In this document: positions 62,329-64,000 of the stretch, in pieces
Layout: each line of letters starts with the position of its first letter
How positions within the stretch are numbered: the first letter of the stretch is position 1
Source: Psychrobacter sp. JCM 18901
GTDB taxonomy: Bacteria > Pseudomonadota > Gammaproteobacteria > Pseudomonadales > Moraxellaceae
Assembly (NCBI RefSeq): GCF_000586435.1
Contig: NZ_BAWH01000018.1
Location: 1-64,000 of the forward strand
DNA: 64,000 nucleotides
Direction: 5' to 3'
The notes under the pieces: generated by a model
Databases searched by the model: none
Told to the model about the DNA's origin: nothing
The model's input: the letters and a program-made list of their open reading frames with translations, nothing else
Program-made: the position numbers and the translations under genes

Positions 62329-63710
62329 ATGAACAACCCAAACAATAGCAACCGCGTAGTCATTAACCTTGATGCTGGTCTTGATGACTTAGATGACGAT
62401 GATATTACCTTACCCAGTCTACCGGTGCAATCTGTGCCCATTATTGATGAAACAGAGAGTATTGCTCCACAGAAGGACAGTACGGTAAACCAGGACGTCT
62501 CTAGCAATGATGCTGCAGAAAATATTGCTTTGGCGACGCCAATTGTCATGACAGAAGAGCATAATGTCCCTAAAGGTAATTCTGAAAGCTTTTCAAGCGC
62601 TACAGAGACAGCCGCTGCTACAGGTCAATCAAATGCTGCGTCAACTATTCCCGCTATGCCGCTGCAAGAACAGTTAGGTGATACGCCAAGCGTAAACCCA
62701 GTGGCTAACAGCGACGTACAGGCAGATACTGCAAAAGAGCCTGCTACAGAGTCACAAGAGACTGAAGAAAATAAGAAGAAAGGCAGCTGGTTCAACCGTA
62801 TGAAAACGGGCCTCAGTAAGTCACGCAAAAACTTAGCTGAAGGCATGGTCAGTATCTTAATCGGTGGTAAAGAGATTGATGACGAGCTATTAGAAGAAGT
62901 CGAAGATCAGCTATTGGTAGCCGATATTGGCGTCAACGCGACGAACCGTATCATCAAGAGCCTCACCGAGCAAACAGATCGTGGTGACTTGATCTATGCA
63001 CATTCTTTATATAAAGCATTGCAAAGTGAATTGGTTGATATCCTCACACCAAAAGTTGAGCCATTGGTGATTGATACTAGCAAAAAGCCATTCGTTATAT
63101 TAGTAGTAGGTGTCAATGGCGTAGGGAAAACCACAACGATTGGTAAGCTTGCCAAGCGTCTACAAGGTGAAGGCAAATCAGTCATGCTGGCAGCGGGTGA
63201 TACGTTCCGTGCGGCAGCTACTGAGCAGCTACAGATTTGGGGCGAGCGCAATCATATTCCAGTGGTAGCGCAAGGTCATGGTTCTGACAGCGCTTCTGTC
63301 ATTTTTGATGCGATGCAGTCAGCCAAAGCAAAAAATATTGATGTACTCATTGCCGATACTGCGGGACGTCTGCAAAACAAGACACATTTGATGGCAGAGT
63401 TGGAGAAAGTCGTACGTGTCATGCGTAAAGCGGATCCAAGTGCCCCGCATGAAGGTATGATTGTGCTAGATGCTGGCACGGGTCAAAATGCTATCAACCA
63501 AGTCGAACTGTTTAATAAAGTTGTGCCACTGACAGGTATTACTATTACTAAGCTAGACGGTACTGCTAAAGGTGGTGTGGTATTTAATATTGCCGAAACG
63601 ACAGATGTGCTATCCGCTATATCGGTGTGGGTGAGTCGATTGATGACTTGCGTTCTTTTAGTCCGAAACAATTTGTCGCCGCTTTGTTCGAGACTGACGA
63701 TAAAGAATAA
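62329..63710 (+). CDS. ftsY: Signal recognition particle receptor FtsY, frameshifted at C-terminus
   Basis: SRP receptor GTPase at the inner membrane. An acidic A domain of about 145 residues is followed by the NG domain: GVNGVGKTTTIGKLAKRL (P-loop), DTFRAAATEQL, ADTAGRLQNKTHLMAELEKV and TKLDGTAKGG. One C is missing near 63610: the family sequence IRYIGVGESIDDLRSF then follows in the other frame, ends FETDDKE and stops at 63710. The apparent stop at 63732 is out of frame. About 460 residues. Confidence 0.93.
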
Positions 63711-63764
63711 GAGAGCCAGTTTTAATTGGTAAATCATTTTTGAGATAATTTGGAAGTAGACGCT

Positions 63765-64000
63765 ATGATAGTTACCACAGCAGCCTTTGGGTCACATCGA
63801 TTAACACTGATTGCTCGTGTCAATGGGCATGGTCAGCCTATGCTCGTTGAAGCCAACTGGCTGCTGGCAGGTAACTCATGGCATAGCTCAAAATCTGTAC
63901 CCAAACTTAAAAAGTACTATGGCCTGACAGACGAAGACTTTACCTTTATAGATAAAAATAGCCTAAGCATGAATGAACCTGTTCAAGCATTATTGATAGA
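63765..64000 (+). CDS. Hypothetical protein, cut by window end
   Basis: GGAAG about 9 bases before ATG 63765 starts a frame that stays open to the window end: MIVTTAAFGSHRLTLIARV, then NGHGQPMLVEANWLLAGNSW. No motif is visible in these 78 residues. It follows ftsY by 54 bp and may be cotranscribed. Confidence 0.55.
   Translation, partial: MIVTTAAFGSHRLTLIARVNGHGQPMLVEANWLLAGNSWHSSKSVPKLKKYYGLTDEDFTFIDKNSLSMNEPVQALLI

Noticed and set aside
1-64000. A genome-wide programmed frameshifting or recoding system acting on A7/T7 runs
   Set aside because: Breaks also occur outside homopolymers, in essential genes and as compensating pairs, and some genes carry such runs correctly in frame. Sequencing error explains all of this more simply.
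1-64000. tRNA, rRNA, CRISPR arrays, prophage or toxin-antitoxin modules
   Set aside because: No cloverleaf, rRNA segment, regular spacer-repeat array, integrase or recognisable toxin pair was found by reading either strand.

Overview
The window looks like chromosome of a Psychrobacter-type gammaproteobacterium (Moraxellaceae). The clues are the moderately AT-rich composition, a tsaE-mutL-miaA-hfq cluster with a Phe/Gly-rich Hfq tail, a cold-adapted Moraxella-type polyester hydrolase/lipase, and protein-level resemblance to Moraxellaceae housekeeping genes. I saw no rRNA, tRNA, CRISPR array or prophage.

Layout. 1-0.9 kb: IS630-family element directly upstream of an aldehyde dehydrogenase. 2.5-4.9 kb: small conserved gene, DASH-type cryptochrome/photolyase, DUF3429-like membrane protein. 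5-7.1 kb: nitric-oxide module, nnrS (with an NsrR-like operator in its promoter) followed by nsrR, with a 169-bp IS5-type MITE between them. 7.2-8.9 kb: two tandem paralogues with a beta-lactamase-like fold. 9.2-10.1 kb: secreted PETase/Mors1-like polyester hydrolase. 10.5-12.2 kb: MFS transporter, then a second MITE. 12.3-23.7 kb: acyl-CoA ligase, propionyl-CoA synthetase, and a valine-degradation operon (mmsA, acyl-CoA dehydrogenase, enoyl-CoA hydratase, 3-hydroxyisobutyryl-CoA hydrolase, mmsB) facing an IclR regulator. Isobutyryl-CoA would be taken to propionyl-CoA.

24-36 kb: outer-membrane barrel, phosphopantetheinyl transferase, pal, pepN, DAHP synthase, lpxB-rnhB, CAP-domain lipoprotein. 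36-40 kb: DUF924, then nspC and a carboxynorspermidine synthase gene (polyamine pathway) with a structured leader. 40-43 kb: ParB-like orphan, htpX, YnfA-type protein, small basic protein. 42.8-48 kb: queD-like, tsaE, mutL, miaA, hfq. 48-52 kb: kdsD-kdsC-lptC-lptA-lptB (Kdo synthesis and LPS transport). 52-64 kb: radA, rlpA-like, rodA, M15-like peptidase, lipoproteins, a pair of M16 peptidases, ftsY, and the start of one more gene.

The dominant oddity is that about half of the genes, including normally essential ones (lpxB, lptB, ftsY, hfq), are split by single-base indels. Many are A/T runs of 7 where the protein family needs 6; the rest are mostly single missing bases elsewhere. I read this as uncorrected sequencing error rather than biology, and annotated each such gene over its full reconstructed span. 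I found no convincing undescribed multi-gene system. The best leads are the polyester hydrolase, the NsrR/nnrS/MITE locus, the structured polyamine leader, the Hfq tail, and several unlisted small proteins.
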